DNA from: Ktedonosporobacter rubrisoli
Lineage (GTDB): Bacteria > Chloroflexota > Ktedonobacteria > Ktedonobacterales > Ktedonobacteraceae
Assembly (NCBI RefSeq): GCF_004208415.1
Contig: NZ_CP035758.1
Coordinates: forward strand, 7,130,001-7,194,000
DNA length: 64,000 nucleotides
Reading direction: 5' to 3'
The translations under genes and the position numbers were made by a program. This document shows, in pieces, positions 18,013 to 27,301 of the stretch. Under the pieces are notes generated by a model. It saw nothing but the letters and a program-made list of their open reading frames with translations, made no database searches and was not told where the DNA came from. Position 1 is the first letter of the stretch. Each line of letters begins with the position of its first letter.

Positions 18013-18333
18013 TTAGCCTCGCAATATATTCATCTCGTCAACATCGATATTGCGGCGCGAGCGGAAGATGGAGACGATAATAGCTAAGCCCACAACGACT
18101 TCGGCCGCAGCCACCGTCAGGACGATAAAAACAAACATCTGTCCATCCGCTGAGTCCAGAAACGTCGAGAAAGCCACAAACGATAAATTGACGGCATTGA
18201 GCATCAATTCAATTGACATGAATATAATCAGTGGATTGCGCCTGACCAATACGCCCACGACGCCTACCGTAAACAGTATAGCGCTCATCACGAGATACGC
18301 GGGCAATGGCATTAACTCCGCTGGTGATGGCAT
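18013..18333 (-). CDS. nuoK: NADH-quinone oxidoreductase subunit K
   Basis: 106 residues, three transmembrane helices. GVVGVLVRRNPLIIFMSIELMLNAVNLSFVAF carries the conserved membrane glutamate, and QMFVFIVLTVAAAEVVVGLAIIV the second one. ATG at 18333 is preceded by AGGAGGG at 4-5 bases, which decides the start over the internal ATG at 18312. Homologue of the Mrp C subunit; part of the proton path next to NuoJ. Confidence 0.96.
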   Translation of the reverse strand: MPSPAELMPLPAYLVMSAILFTVGVVGVLVRRNPLIIFMSIELMLNAVNLSFVAFSTFLDSADGQMFVFIVLTVAAAEVVVGLAIIVSIFRSRRNIDVDEMNILRG

Positions 18334-18360
18334 TGTTCCCTCCTAACTAACAGCGTGTGC

Positions 18361-18432
18361 AACGTGTTTGTGCCACCCGTGGCGGCAGAAAGAGGAGCAT
18401 TGAAACGCTCCTAAATGTATCGCAAACACATT
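18361..18432 (-). other. Folded intercistronic region between nuoJ and nuoK
   Basis: On the mRNA strand AATGTGTTTG (18432-18423) pairs with CAAACACGTT (18370-18361), including one G-U pair. Enclosed are two further hairpins: AGGAGC/GCTCCT (18393-18412) and GCCAC/GTGGC (18372-18383). Together they draw a three-way junction just upstream of the nuoK ribosome site. Function unknown. Confidence 0.5.
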
Positions 18433-18961
18433 ACGCCCGGCGCCCGAAAATCAGCGCGCCGAGAATGGCGATCACAATAAGCAAACTGGTAACTTCGAAG
18501 GGAAACAGGAAGCCATGAAAGAGCGCCTGTCCAAAAGCCTCAACGGAGCCACCATGCTGCTGCACCGCTGCCGCCAGGCTGCCGCCATTGGCCTTTATGC
18601 CGGTCGCAGTTGTGCCACTGAAGATCAGGTAGCTCAAGGCTCCTACGAGCACCACACCAAGTATGCTCCCGACGATACGCTGCCAGGGCATGCGGTCGCT
18701 TCGTTCTACATCCCCCTGCTCAGGTGCAAGCATTGTTACGACGAATAGGAAAAGCACCATGATTGCGCCAGCATAAATCAGGATCTGCACGATAGCTATA
18801 AACATTGCCCCCAGTTGGAGGTAGAACATCGCCAGGAACAGGAGCGTGAGGATCAGGCTCAAGGCGCTATAGACAGCGTTCTTGAACGCGATCACTCCTA
18901 TAGCAGAAGCCGTGCTGGCGATTGCCAGCACGAAAAATGAAACTTGTACAACAGTCATCAT
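18431..18961 (-). CDS. nuoJ: NADH-quinone oxidoreductase subunit J
   Basis: 176 residues, five transmembrane helices. AFKNAVYSALSLILTLLFLAMFYLQLGAMFIAIVQILIYAGAIMVLFLFVVTML matches the highly conserved NuoJ core, including the helix-3 pi-bulge region. Contributes to the proton channel beside NuoK and NuoA. Separated from nuoI by 35 bases and from nuoK by 97 bases that fold into a structured element. Confidence 0.95.
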   Translation of the reverse strand: MMTVVQVSFFVLAIASTASAIGVIAFKNAVYSALSLILTLLFLAMFYLQLGAMFIAIVQILIYAGAIMVLFLFVVTMLAPEQGDVERSDRMPWQRIVGSILGVVLVGALSYLIFSGTTATGIKANGGSLAAAVQQHGGSVEAFGQALFHGFLFPFEVTSLLIVIAILGALIFGRRA

Positions 18962-18996
18962 CGTTACCTTTTTTATCTCTCCATGCGGAAAAAACC

Positions 18997-19629
18997 TTAC
19001 TGCTCATCCGCACGGGATAATTTTCTTCTATCCTGATCTTGCTCCTCATTTGCTATGAGCACCTGACGCTCGGTCTCTAGATTACCAAGGCCAACCGCAG
19101 CGGCATTGGCCTGCGAGCCATCAAATTGCTTGCTCACCTGCGGCACGGGCTGCGCAGCCTCGGCAGGCGGCTGATCTGCCCATACCTTCGCCGAGCCAAC
19201 CGTGGCCTGTCCCTGCGCTTCGAGCAACTGCTCTTTATGATAAACCATATCTTCTGGATAGTACGATGCTAGTTTATACTCTTTTTCCAATGTGATGGCA
19301 CCTGTCGGGCAAGCCGCCTGACAATAGCCGCAGAAGATACAGCGCAGCATATTGACATCGAAGACCTTGGCATAGCGCTCGCCTGCCGAGACACGCTGCT
19401 CTTCTGTATTCTCGTCAGCCTCAATATAGATGGCGTCGGCAGGACAGGCCCCCGCACACAGATAGCAGCCAACACAGCGCTCCAACCCATTCTCGTAGCG
19501 GTGCAAGACATGTCGTCCCCGGAAACGTGCAGGTAACTCGCGCTCTTGCTCTGGATAGGAGACTGTGGTTGGCTTCCTACCCATCTGCTTTAAGGTGGTT
19601 GCCATACCTTTTATGATATCAAAAGACAT
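18997..19629 (-). CDS. nuoI: NADH-quinone oxidoreductase subunit I
   Basis: 210 residues. Two ferredoxin-type [4Fe-4S] motifs, CVGCYLCAGACP and CIFCGYCQAACP, bind clusters N6a and N6b in the peripheral arm. PARFRGRHVLHRYENGLERCVGCYLC is the standard entry sequence. After the core the protein has an additional C-terminal tail of about 75 hydrophilic residues rich in Gln, Ala and Glu, which typical NuoI lacks. 18 bases downstream of nuoH. Confidence 0.96.
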   Translation of the reverse strand: MSFDIIKGMATTLKQMGRKPTTVSYPEQERELPARFRGRHVLHRYENGLERCVGCYLCAGACPADAIYIEADENTEEQRVSAGERYAKVFDVNMLRCIFCGYCQAACPTGAITLEKEYKLASYYPEDMVYHKEQLLEAQGQATVGSAKVWADQPPAEAAQPVPQVSKQFDGSQANAAAVGLGNLETERQVLIANEEQDQDRRKLSRADEQ

Positions 19630-19647
19630 TATGTACTCCTCTAAGAA

Positions 19648-20904
19648 CTATACCTGTACGGCCTTTGAGTCTTGCTGAGACTGCTGTTGTTGCCCGTTCT
19701 CCTCAGTGGCAGCCGGCGCAGCGCTTGGCTCGAATTTGGCCAGGCGCACCGATGAAGGCAGCACAAACTCGCCCTTCTTCTGCGGATTCTCTTCGAAGCG
19801 AACTCCCTCAGCCACACCACGGCTGCGGATGACAACCAGCATGATGACAATGATGGCCAGGCCGGCGATGCCGTTTACCCACCAGGGCAGATCCAGGGCC
19901 ACGACAACGGCAGTGATCAGGGCGTTGAGGACGGCCAGGGGCAGCAAGAGTTGCCAGCCCAGGCGCATCAAGCGGTCGTAGCGAATACGCGGCAAGGTCG
20001 CACGCAACCAGATGAAGAGGAACAGGAAGAAGGCCACTTTGACCAGGAAGAATAGCACCGAGATCACCGGAATGCTATCAAGCCCGAACAGGCTCCAACC
20101 GCCAAAGAACATCGTGGCAGCGATGGCGCTCACGGTCATCATGTTAATATACTCGGCCATCTGGTAGAGGCTCCAGCGCAGGCCACTATACTCGGTGAGA
20201 TAACCGGCGGTCAGCTCCTGCTCGGCTTCCGGCAGATCGAAAGGCGCGCGGTTGACCTCGGCGACACCAGCGATAATATAGATGACAAAGCCCAATGGCT
20301 GCGCGAACACAAACCAGATGCCCTGGGCCAACTGCTGATGAACGATACCTACCATGCTCAGGGTTCCGGCCCACATCAAGACACCGCTCAGGGCCAGACC
20401 CAGGCTGGTTTCGTATGAGACCATCTGAGCAGCGCTACGCAGCGCGCCAAGCAGCGAATAGCGATTGCCAGAAGCCCAGCCACCTAGCACGATGCCATAG
20501 ACTGCCAGCGATGAAATCGAAAGAATCCAGAGAATACCAATATTAACATCAGCTATCAGCGGGTCCCATACGCTTGGCTTGCCCGGCGCCCAGCTATTGC
20601 CGATCGGCACAACAGCAAAGGCCGAGAGCGCTACGATCACCGAGATAATCGGCGCGATCAGGTAGACGACCTTACGCGCCTGGCTTGGCACGATCTGCTC
20701 TTTAAAGGCCATCTTAATCGCGTCGGCAAGAGGTTGCATCAGGCCAAACGGGCCCGCGCGGTTTGGGCCCAGGCGTCCCTGCAACTTTGCCACGACCCGC
20801 CGTTCGATCAGCGTCATATAGGCAAAGCCTGTGAGCAGGATCACAATAAGAATAGCGCTTTTGATAACCGAAGCCACGTAGATATTATTGAGAAAATCAA
20901 GCAT
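19648..20904 (-). CDS. nuoH: NADH-quinone oxidoreductase subunit H
   Basis: 418 residues, eight or nine transmembrane helices. Conserved motifs ERRVVAKLQGRLGPNRAGPFGLMQPLADAIKM and NRAPFDLPEAEQELTAGYLTEYSGLRW form the quinone-access site; RATLPRIRYDRLMRLGWQ is the last conserved loop. A roughly 60-residue hydrophilic C-terminal tail, ending Gln-rich, extends beyond the usual end. Start overlaps the nuoG stop by 8 bases (ATGCTTGA), so translation is coupled. Confidence 0.97.
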   Translation of the reverse strand: MLDFLNNIYVASVIKSAILIVILLTGFAYMTLIERRVVAKLQGRLGPNRAGPFGLMQPLADAIKMAFKEQIVPSQARKVVYLIAPIISVIVALSAFAVVPIGNSWAPGKPSVWDPLIADVNIGILWILSISSLAVYGIVLGGWASGNRYSLLGALRSAAQMVSYETSLGLALSGVLMWAGTLSMVGIVHQQLAQGIWFVFAQPLGFVIYIIAGVAEVNRAPFDLPEAEQELTAGYLTEYSGLRWSLYQMAEYINMMTVSAIAATMFFGGWSLFGLDSIPVISVLFFLVKVAFFLFLFIWLRATLPRIRYDRLMRLGWQLLLPLAVLNALITAVVVALDLPWWVNGIAGLAIIVIMLVVIRSRGVAEGVRFEENPQKKGEFVLPSSVRLAKFEPSAAPAATEENGQQQQSQQDSKAVQV

Positions 20905-23086
20905 GAGCCACCTCCTGCTCCTGGGTGCGGACTCCTTGCATGCCCAGATCTTCCCAGGTCAGGCCAGCATAGAAAGAATTGCTAGCGGCAATTTCATCAA
21001 GGATTTCCTGGGGGCTGTCATAGCTCCAATCCTTACCCAGTTCATGAGCCAGCTCGATCAGGATCTCCCAATCAGATTTGGCTCCCGGCAAGGGGCGCAG
21101 AGCGCGCCTGATGGCCTGTACATGGTGGTCTACGTTGGTCATGCTGCCATCTTTTTCGGCAAAGGTCACGGCAGGTAAGACCACATCGGCCTGTTGAGCC
21201 GTCTCTGTCAGCAAGATATCCTGCACAACTACGAATTCCAGGGTTGAGGGCAGTTCGGGTTTGGCCAGATGGCGCACAGGATTGGCTCCCATGACGTAGA
21301 GCGCCTTGAGCTGCGGGCTGCTTAGCATCTCGCTATAGCTCAAGCCGGTCTGCGCGGCCGGCTGATAGCCAGGTAGAGCATCGGGCAAGAGGCCCATATC
21401 GCGCGCGCCAAGCGAGTTGGCATCCTCAAAGAGCGGACCCACGCCGGCGCCCGGGCGATCGATATTATTTGTGACAACGGCCAGCGCCTGCAGATCGGCG
21501 GCCAGATCCTCGCAACCGGGATCAAGTGTGGCCATCTCATCATAGAGGATAACCGCGCCTTTAGCCGCAGAGCCGGCGCTTACCAGCTCATCAACGAGTT
21601 GCTGAAGCGAGGTTGTGGTGCTCTCGCCCAGAGCGGTTACTGCCTGGCTTACGGCCTTGCCCGCGCTAGTGGTCGAGATGCGGCCCTCATATTTGCTGCT
21701 ATCCACGTCTTTATGGCTCAGAGCCAGCTTAAGCAGCAGATGCGCAGCCGCGCCCGCACCATGCTCGGGAATAGCTATCGTGCGTACTTTATACTGATCG
21801 TTGGTCTCAAAGCGATCAAGCTCGGTCGGGGCTGAATTGATGATGGTGATCTTTGCTCCGCCGCGCATGGCCTTCTTAATGCGCAGATTAAGCACTGGCT
21901 GGCGCTGGTAGGGATCGGAGGCAATCAGGACGATGTGCCCGGCCTTTTCCAGGTCCACAATGCTGTTGGTAAGCATCCAGGGCTTGCCGGTCAGCTTATC
22001 GCGCGGCCCCTCAAAGCGGCCATGATGGTGATCGACGTTGGGCGTCCCGATAACTTCGCGCAAGAATTTCTGGAAAAGATAGGTCTCTTCGTTGGTGGTG
22101 CGGGTCGAGCCGATACCGCCAATCGCCTGAGCGCCATGCTTGCCGCTGATATCTTTGAAGCGCTGCGCGATGTATTGCAGGGCTTCGCTCCAGGTAGCCG
22201 GGGTCAGGCTGCCATTGCGCTTAATCAGGGGCGTGCGCAAGCGCTGCGGATTGTTGACAAAATTAAAGTCCCAGCGTCCCCGGTTGCACAGCCAACCATC
22301 ATCGACCTCATCATTGGTACGCGACATCAGGCGCATGATCTTGTCAACACGCACATCAACGCGCGCATTACAGCCGACGCTACAGTTATTGCACACGCTG
22401 GGCACGCGCTTCAATTCCCACGGTCGCGCCTTAAAGCGATAGCTAGAGGCGGTCAGCGCGCCCACCGGGCACATCTCTACAGTATTTCCTGAGAATACAG
22501 AGTCAAAGGCATGGTCAGGAGCCGTGCCGACTTCCATTCTAAAGCCGCGCGAGATCATCACCAGGCCATTATCCATCGAGATCTCAGAGCTAAAGCGCGT
22601 GCAGCGCTGGCACAGAATGCAGCGCTCGCGGTCAAGAAAGACATCTTTACTGACCGGGATCGGCTTCTGGAAGTGCCGCTTATAGAGATCGAAGCGCGTG
22701 CCGCCGGGGCCGTGACGCAGCGTGAAATCCTGCAAATCGCACTCGCCGGCCTTATCGCAAATAGGGCAGTCCAGCGGATGGTTGATAAGCAAGAACTCAA
22801 GCGTACCACGGCGCGCCTTTTGCACCATCTCGTTCTTTGTATGTACAACCATGCCCTCGCTAACCACAGTCGTACAGGCGGTCTGCGGCGGCTTAGGCAT
22901 CTTCTCAATCTCGACAAAGCACATGCGGCAGGCACCCAGAGGCGGCATCTTGGGATGATAACAATAGATAGGAATCTCGATTCCGGCCTTCTGCGCTGCT
23001 GCCCACACCACTGTTCCGGGTGGAACCTCGACGGGAATCCCGTCAATGGTGAGATGCACTAATTCATCTTTTTTCTCTTCTGGCAT
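20897..23086 (-). CDS. nuoG: NADH-quinone oxidoreductase subunit G
   Basis: 729 residues. N-terminal [2Fe-2S] ligands in CYHPKMPPLGACRMC with a fourth Cys in TAC; the His-Cys3 cluster in HPLDCPICDKAGECDLQ; [4Fe-4S] ligands in CILCQRCTRF; and CNNCSVGC starting the molybdopterin-oxidoreductase-like domain (residues about 225-650), which in complex I has lost the cofactor. Carries electrons from NuoF to NuoI in the peripheral arm. 106 bases separate it from nuoF. Confidence 0.96.
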   Translation of the reverse strand: MPEEKKDELVHLTIDGIPVEVPPGTVVWAAAQKAGIEIPIYCYHPKMPPLGACRMCFVEIEKMPKPPQTACTTVVSEGMVVHTKNEMVQKARRGTLEFLLINHPLDCPICDKAGECDLQDFTLRHGPGGTRFDLYKRHFQKPIPVSKDVFLDRERCILCQRCTRFSSEISMDNGLVMISRGFRMEVGTAPDHAFDSVFSGNTVEMCPVGALTASSYRFKARPWELKRVPSVCNNCSVGCNARVDVRVDKIMRLMSRTNDEVDDGWLCNRGRWDFNFVNNPQRLRTPLIKRNGSLTPATWSEALQYIAQRFKDISGKHGAQAIGGIGSTRTTNEETYLFQKFLREVIGTPNVDHHHGRFEGPRDKLTGKPWMLTNSIVDLEKAGHIVLIASDPYQRQPVLNLRIKKAMRGGAKITIINSAPTELDRFETNDQYKVRTIAIPEHGAGAAAHLLLKLALSHKDVDSSKYEGRISTTSAGKAVSQAVTALGESTTTSLQQLVDELVSAGSAAKGAVILYDEMATLDPGCEDLAADLQALAVVTNNIDRPGAGVGPLFEDANSLGARDMGLLPDALPGYQPAAQTGLSYSEMLSSPQLKALYVMGANPVRHLAKPELPSTLEFVVVQDILLTETAQQADVVLPAVTFAEKDGSMTNVDHHVQAIRRALRPLPGAKSDWEILIELAHELGKDWSYDSPQEILDEIAASNSFYAGLTWEDLGMQGVRTQEQEVAHA

Positions 23087-23192
23087 AGTTTTCTACCATT
23101 TTGTGTCTATAGCAAAATCAGTTTGAGCAGGCACGCCACCTTAAGTGGCCCCCAAAAGTAAGGAATGCTCAAAGAGCTCGCCTGCTGAGTTA

Positions 23193-24500
23193 CTAATGTG
23201 CTCCCGCATGGACGGCCGTATCAGCTTCTCTTCCCGCGCCAACCATACAGCGGCCATACTTGACATGATACTCAAATTCCTCACGGAACAGCTTAATACC
23301 ACTGGTCACCAGGCTGGTCGAGGCATCGCCAAGAGGACAGAACGATCTGCCACTGATATTACTGCAGACATCCATCAATAGATCGATATCCTTTTCGCGA
23401 CCATGGCCGTGTTCAAGGCGTTCAAGAATCTGAGCCATCCAGAATGTTCCTTCGCGACACGGCGTACATTTTCCGCACGACTCATCGCGATAGAACTCCA
23501 TTGAGCGCGCTACAGCAGCGACAATACACGTATCCTCGTTAAGCACAATCACCCCACCGGAACCCAGCATAGAGCCAGCAGCGGCGACCGATTCGTAATC
23601 TAGCGGTATATCTATTTTATCAGCACTAAGGAAGAAGGTGGATGAGCCACCGGGAATAATTGCTTTGAGTTTTTTATCACCAAGAATACCGCCGCCATAC
23701 TGCTCATCATAAATCAGGGTGCGCAGAGGCACGCCAAGAGGCAGCTCGTAATTGCCAGGCTTTTTCACCTGTCCGCTCAAGCAATAGATACGTGTACCTT
23801 TACTCTTTTCAGTGCCAAATGAAGCATACCAGTCAGCGCCATTGAGCACAATAGGTGGAACAGTGCAGAGCGTCTCACAGTTATTAATAACCGTTGGGCC
23901 GCCATAGAGACCCACAGCTGCTGGGAAGGGAGGCTTCAGGCGTGGGTAGCCCCGCCGGCCTTCCAGGGACTCCATCAGGGCGCTCTCTTCACCACAGATA
24001 TAAGCACCGGCGCCGCGATGCACGATCACATCCACACTATAGTTGCTGCCAAGGATATTCTTGCCAATCAAGCCAGCCGCGTACGCCTCCTGCACAGCCT
24101 TTTCGACCTGGCGAGCTGCAAGCGCCAGTTCGCCACGTATATAAATAAACGCGGTCGAAATACCGCACGCATAACTGGTAAGTAACACCCCTTCCACAAG
24201 GCGGTGAGGGATCTTCTCCATCAGCATACGATCTTTAAACGTGCCCGGCTCGCTCTCATCGCAGTTGCAGCAGAGATAGCGAGGTTCATTTTTGGCCAGG
24301 AAGCTCCACTTCATACCGGTAGGGAAACCCGCGCCACCGCGACCACGCAGCCCTGACTTTTTCATCATATCAACGAGTTCTTCGGGCTTATATTCCCGCA
24401 AAGCCTTGGCAAGAGCTTCATAGCCGCCATGCTGGCGATAGACCTCAAGCCGATCTATACCGGGAACATCTATATCTTTCGTGACGATCAGTTCTGGCAT
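23193..24500 (-). CDS. nuoF: NADH-quinone oxidoreductase subunit F (NADH- and FMN-binding)
   Basis: 435 residues. GLRGRGGAGFPTGMKWSF is the glycine-rich NADH/FMN site, YICGEESALMESLEGRRGYPRLKPPFPA the second conserved block, and ESCGKCTPCREGT with a later CPLGDA Cys the [4Fe-4S] cluster N3. Entry point of electrons from NADH. 22 bases downstream of nuoE. Confidence 0.97.
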   Translation of the reverse strand: MPELIVTKDIDVPGIDRLEVYRQHGGYEALAKALREYKPEELVDMMKKSGLRGRGGAGFPTGMKWSFLAKNEPRYLCCNCDESEPGTFKDRMLMEKIPHRLVEGVLLTSYACGISTAFIYIRGELALAARQVEKAVQEAYAAGLIGKNILGSNYSVDVIVHRGAGAYICGEESALMESLEGRRGYPRLKPPFPAAVGLYGGPTVINNCETLCTVPPIVLNGADWYASFGTEKSKGTRIYCLSGQVKKPGNYELPLGVPLRTLIYDEQYGGGILGDKKLKAIIPGGSSTFFLSADKIDIPLDYESVAAAGSMLGSGGVIVLNEDTCIVAAVARSMEFYRDESCGKCTPCREGTFWMAQILERLEHGHGREKDIDLLMDVCSNISGRSFCPLGDASTSLVTSGIKLFREEFEYHVKYGRCMVGAGREADTAVHAGAH

Positions 24501-24522
24501 ATCGTGTTATTTCCTCTATCCA

Positions 24523-25035
24523 CTACAACCGCACTTCGGTTCTCGGTTGAGTGTCCTTCGCGCGTAATTCCTTATCAAACTCATCCAAAAGCGCGTCAAC
24601 CTTTTCCGGGGTGAGGTTCTCGGCGAACTCGCCATTGACCTGCAGCACTGGCGCAGTTCCACATGAAGCGAGGCATTCGGCCGTCTGCAGCGTATAGCGG
24701 CCATCGGGCGTCGTCTCGCCACGCTTAATGCCAAGGCGCTGCTCCAGATGCTCGATTATCCCATCGCAGTTGCGCAGGTAGCACGAAACGCTATTGCAGA
24801 CCTTAATAACCTTTTGTCCAGCTGGCTGCTGGTGATACATCGTATAGAAAGTTGCCACGCTCTTCACGTCATCCTCGGTCAAGCCGATAACCTCGGCCAC
24901 AGTTTTCAGCCCCTCCGCCGTGATATAGCCCTCCTCTTCCTGCGCGATATGCAGCGCGGGCAGAAGCGCCGAGCGAGCCACCGGATAGCGAGCAACCATG
25001 TTGCGCATTCGCTCTTTAGCCTGTTCTGAAATCAT
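24523..25035 (-). CDS. nuoE: NADH-quinone oxidoreductase subunit E
   Basis: 170 residues. Thioredoxin-like [2Fe-2S] protein: ligands in CNSVSCYLRNC (first and third Cys correspond to the usual CxxxxC pair) and CLASCG. The helical N-terminus (RYPVARSALLPALHIAQEEEGYI) matches NuoE. Holds cluster N1a next to NuoF. 32 bases from nuoD. Confidence 0.95.
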   Translation of the reverse strand: MISEQAKERMRNMVARYPVARSALLPALHIAQEEEGYITAEGLKTVAEVIGLTEDDVKSVATFYTMYHQQPAGQKVIKVCNSVSCYLRNCDGIIEHLEQRLGIKRGETTPDGRYTLQTAECLASCGTAPVLQVNGEFAENLTPEKVDALLDEFDKELRAKDTQPRTEVRL

Positions 25036-25067
25036 GGATCAACCTCTGTGCCTAATCTTTCCTTCAT

Positions 25068-26306
25068 CTAGCGGTCTACTTCGCCAAGCACGATATCAAT
25101 GCTACCGATGCCCGCCACAACATCTGAGAGGAAGCCCCCCTCGATCATACGTGGCAAGACCTGCAGATTGGCAAACGAAGCGCCGCGCACATGCATGCGA
25201 TAAGGCTTCGCGCTACCGTCGCTTACGATATAGTAGGCCAGTTCGCCCTTGGGAGACTCTGTACGCACAAAAGCCTCACCCTTCGGCGGTCGATAGCCCT
25301 CAGTGAACAGCTTAAAATGATGGATCAGCGCTTCCATGCTCCCGGTAATCTGCCACTTAGGCGGTGGGATGATCTTGGGGTCCTGGACACGATAGGGACC
25401 GGTAGGCATGCCATCGAGTGCCTGGTTGACAATCTTTAAGCTCTGCTCCATCTCCAGCATACGCACCATATAGCGGTCGAATACATCGCCATTGGAGCCG
25501 ATAGGAATATCAAAATCGAACTTCTCGTAGCCAGAGTAAGGAAAAACTTTACGTATATCCCACAAGATCCCGCTTCCGCGCAAGACGGGGCCGCTGGCGC
25601 CATAAGCCAGGGCATCTTCCTGGCTCAGATAAGCCACGCCCTTTGTGCGCTCAAGCCAGAGCTGGTTGTTGGTCAACAAATCATGATATTCTTGCAAGCG
25701 CTCGGGGAAGATCTTCGTAAACGCGCGCACCTTCTCATCGAAGCCAGAAGGCACCTCGGCCTGCAAGCCGCCGGGACAGATATAACTGGTCATCAAGCGT
25801 ACACCGGCGATGTACTCGAAAATATCAAGTAGGATCTCGCGCTCACGGAAACAATAAAGGAAGACGCTCATTGCACCGAGGTCCAGAGCGTGCGTGCCCA
25901 ACCAAACGAGGTGGCTGGCGATACGCTGTAGCTCAGCCAGGATCACGCGCACATAATTTACCTTTTCCGGCATTTTATCTTCGATCCCTAAGAGCTTCTC
26001 AACTGTCAGGGCATAGCCAAGATTGTTGTTGAGATTCGTCAGGTAGTCCATGCGATCCGTCAGCACCAGAGCCTGGTGATAGGTCTTGGCCTCGGCGGTC
26101 TTCTCAATGCCGGTATGGAGGTAGCCGATGTCAGGTACTACCTTGAGCACAGTCTCGCCCTCAATGGTCAGGATCAGGCGCAGCACGCCATGGGTACTGG
26201 GATGCTGCGGCCCCATGTTGATGGTCATCGTATCAGAACGCTGCCCATCGTCAAGTGACTGGCTCTCCTCAATTGTATAAGTATTTTCTAGCTTTTGTTG
26301 CCGCAT
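25068..26306 (-). CDS. nuoD: NADH-quinone oxidoreductase subunit D
   Basis: 412 residues. NMGPQHPSTHGVLRL near residue 31 is the invariant quinone-site loop, with ERTKGVAYLSQEDALAYGASGPVLRGSG and FVRTESPKGELAYYIVSDGSAKPYRMHVRGASFANL further on. Homologous to the NiFe-hydrogenase large subunit without metal ligands. The N-terminal about 25 residues are extra and hydrophilic. Forms the quinone pocket with NuoB. Confidence 0.97.
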   Translation of the reverse strand: MRQQKLENTYTIEESQSLDDGQRSDTMTINMGPQHPSTHGVLRLILTIEGETVLKVVPDIGYLHTGIEKTAEAKTYHQALVLTDRMDYLTNLNNNLGYALTVEKLLGIEDKMPEKVNYVRVILAELQRIASHLVWLGTHALDLGAMSVFLYCFREREILLDIFEYIAGVRLMTSYICPGGLQAEVPSGFDEKVRAFTKIFPERLQEYHDLLTNNQLWLERTKGVAYLSQEDALAYGASGPVLRGSGILWDIRKVFPYSGYEKFDFDIPIGSNGDVFDRYMVRMLEMEQSLKIVNQALDGMPTGPYRVQDPKIIPPPKWQITGSMEALIHHFKLFTEGYRPPKGEAFVRTESPKGELAYYIVSDGSAKPYRMHVRGASFANLQVLPRMIEGGFLSDVVAGIGSIDIVLGEVDR

Positions 26307-26465
26307 TGGTTATCCTTTGCCTACATTCGACGATGTGCCCTCGCGACACATGCGAATGAAAGGGAAACACATTTCTCACAAAACCTTTTGCAGTCCAGGG
26401 GGCACACTGGAGCAGCCTACCCATTTCAGCATATACTCACTTGCTAGCGCGCAGACCGTTTACCT
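26307..26465 (-). other. nuoC-nuoD intercistronic region with two hairpins
   Basis: CATTCG (26324-26329) pairs with CGAATG (26353-26358), with TGTG/CACA inside; a second hairpin, TCCAG/CTGGA, lies near 26393-26415. No gene. Possible processing or stability element. Confidence 0.45.
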
Positions 26466-27104
26466 CTAGCTTTCCTGCTGATCAGGCAGAGTTCCCGGCT
26501 CCTGACCAGAGTTAATCTTATCGCGGCTCTCATTGAGCTCGCGCCCCTCGGGTGTGCGCAACGTCTGCTGATAATATTGACCAACGCCCGGATCGGTATC
26601 GTAGGGTACCTGACCACCCCAGTAGGGCTCAGGCAGGTCGAAGCCAGAAAGGGGATAGTCTTTCCGCAGCGGATGCGTCGTCCAGTCGCTGGGCATCATT
26701 ATGCGTCGCAAATCGGGATGGCCGCTGAAAGTGATGCCAAAGAGATCATAGACCTCTCGCTCATACCAGTTTGCTCCTGGCCAGACAGCGGTTACGGTGG
26801 GAACTGCCGGATGCTCTTCGCGGCGCTGCCCAACGCGCACTTTGAGGCGCACAAAACACCTGTTCTGGATGGAGAGGAGTTGATAGACCACATCAAAACG
26901 TGGAATCCGTTCGGGCCAGTCAACGGCTGTCACTGTCTCAAGAAATTCGTAGTGCAGATCTTTCTTTAAGTAGTTGCATACCTCGACCAGGTTCTCTGGC
27001 TTGAGGATGATTGTCTGCTCATCTCGAAACTCGACCGTTTCAACGACCGCCTGCGGGAACTTAGCCCGCACCATCTCGACTGTCGAAACTGCTGTTATGA
27101 CCAT
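26466..27104 (-). CDS. nuoC: NADH-quinone oxidoreductase subunit C
   Basis: 212 residues. The 30-kDa subunit signature runs from VYQLLSIQNRCFVRLKVRV through VTAVWPGANWYEREVYDLFGITFSGHPDLRRIMMPSDWTTHPLRKDYPL. Connects NuoD and NuoB in the peripheral arm; no cofactor. C-terminal about 45 residues are hydrophilic and less conserved. Not fused to nuoD, unlike some bacteria. Confidence 0.96.
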   Translation of the reverse strand: MVITAVSTVEMVRAKFPQAVVETVEFRDEQTIILKPENLVEVCNYLKKDLHYEFLETVTAVDWPERIPRFDVVYQLLSIQNRCFVRLKVRVGQRREEHPAVPTVTAVWPGANWYEREVYDLFGITFSGHPDLRRIMMPSDWTTHPLRKDYPLSGFDLPEPYWGGQVPYDTDPGVGQYYQQTLRTPEGRELNESRDKINSGQEPGTLPDQQES

Positions 27105-27138
27105 ACTATTATTATTCCTCGCATAGGTGTCTCACCCA

Positions 27139-27262
27139 CCAGGACGATCACAAGGATAAGCATAAAGACGACATATGAGCAATACCTGCAGACAATAAAA
27201 CTGGACCCCGGAGTTAGCGTGGCCCTGGGTACGCCCTTGTGATCATCCTGGCATGGGTCCAG
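27139..27262 (-). other. Long inverted repeats between nuoB and nuoC (possible pseudoknot RNA or small MITE)
   Basis: Two 17-base arms, 27139-27155 and 27235-27251, are complementary; the single C/T difference becomes a G-U pair in the nuo mRNA but a mismatch in the opposite RNA. A second perfect 8-base pair, CTGGACCC (27201-27208) with GGGTCCAG (27255-27262), interlocks with the first, giving a pseudoknot-type order. The loop is 79 bases. The 113-base span bounded by the 17-base arms could also be a miniature inverted-repeat element; no clear target duplication was seen. Confidence 0.55.
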
Positions 27263-27301
27263 TAGGGACGCGTTCTATTCAAAAGCGCATCCTGCTTCTT
27301 T

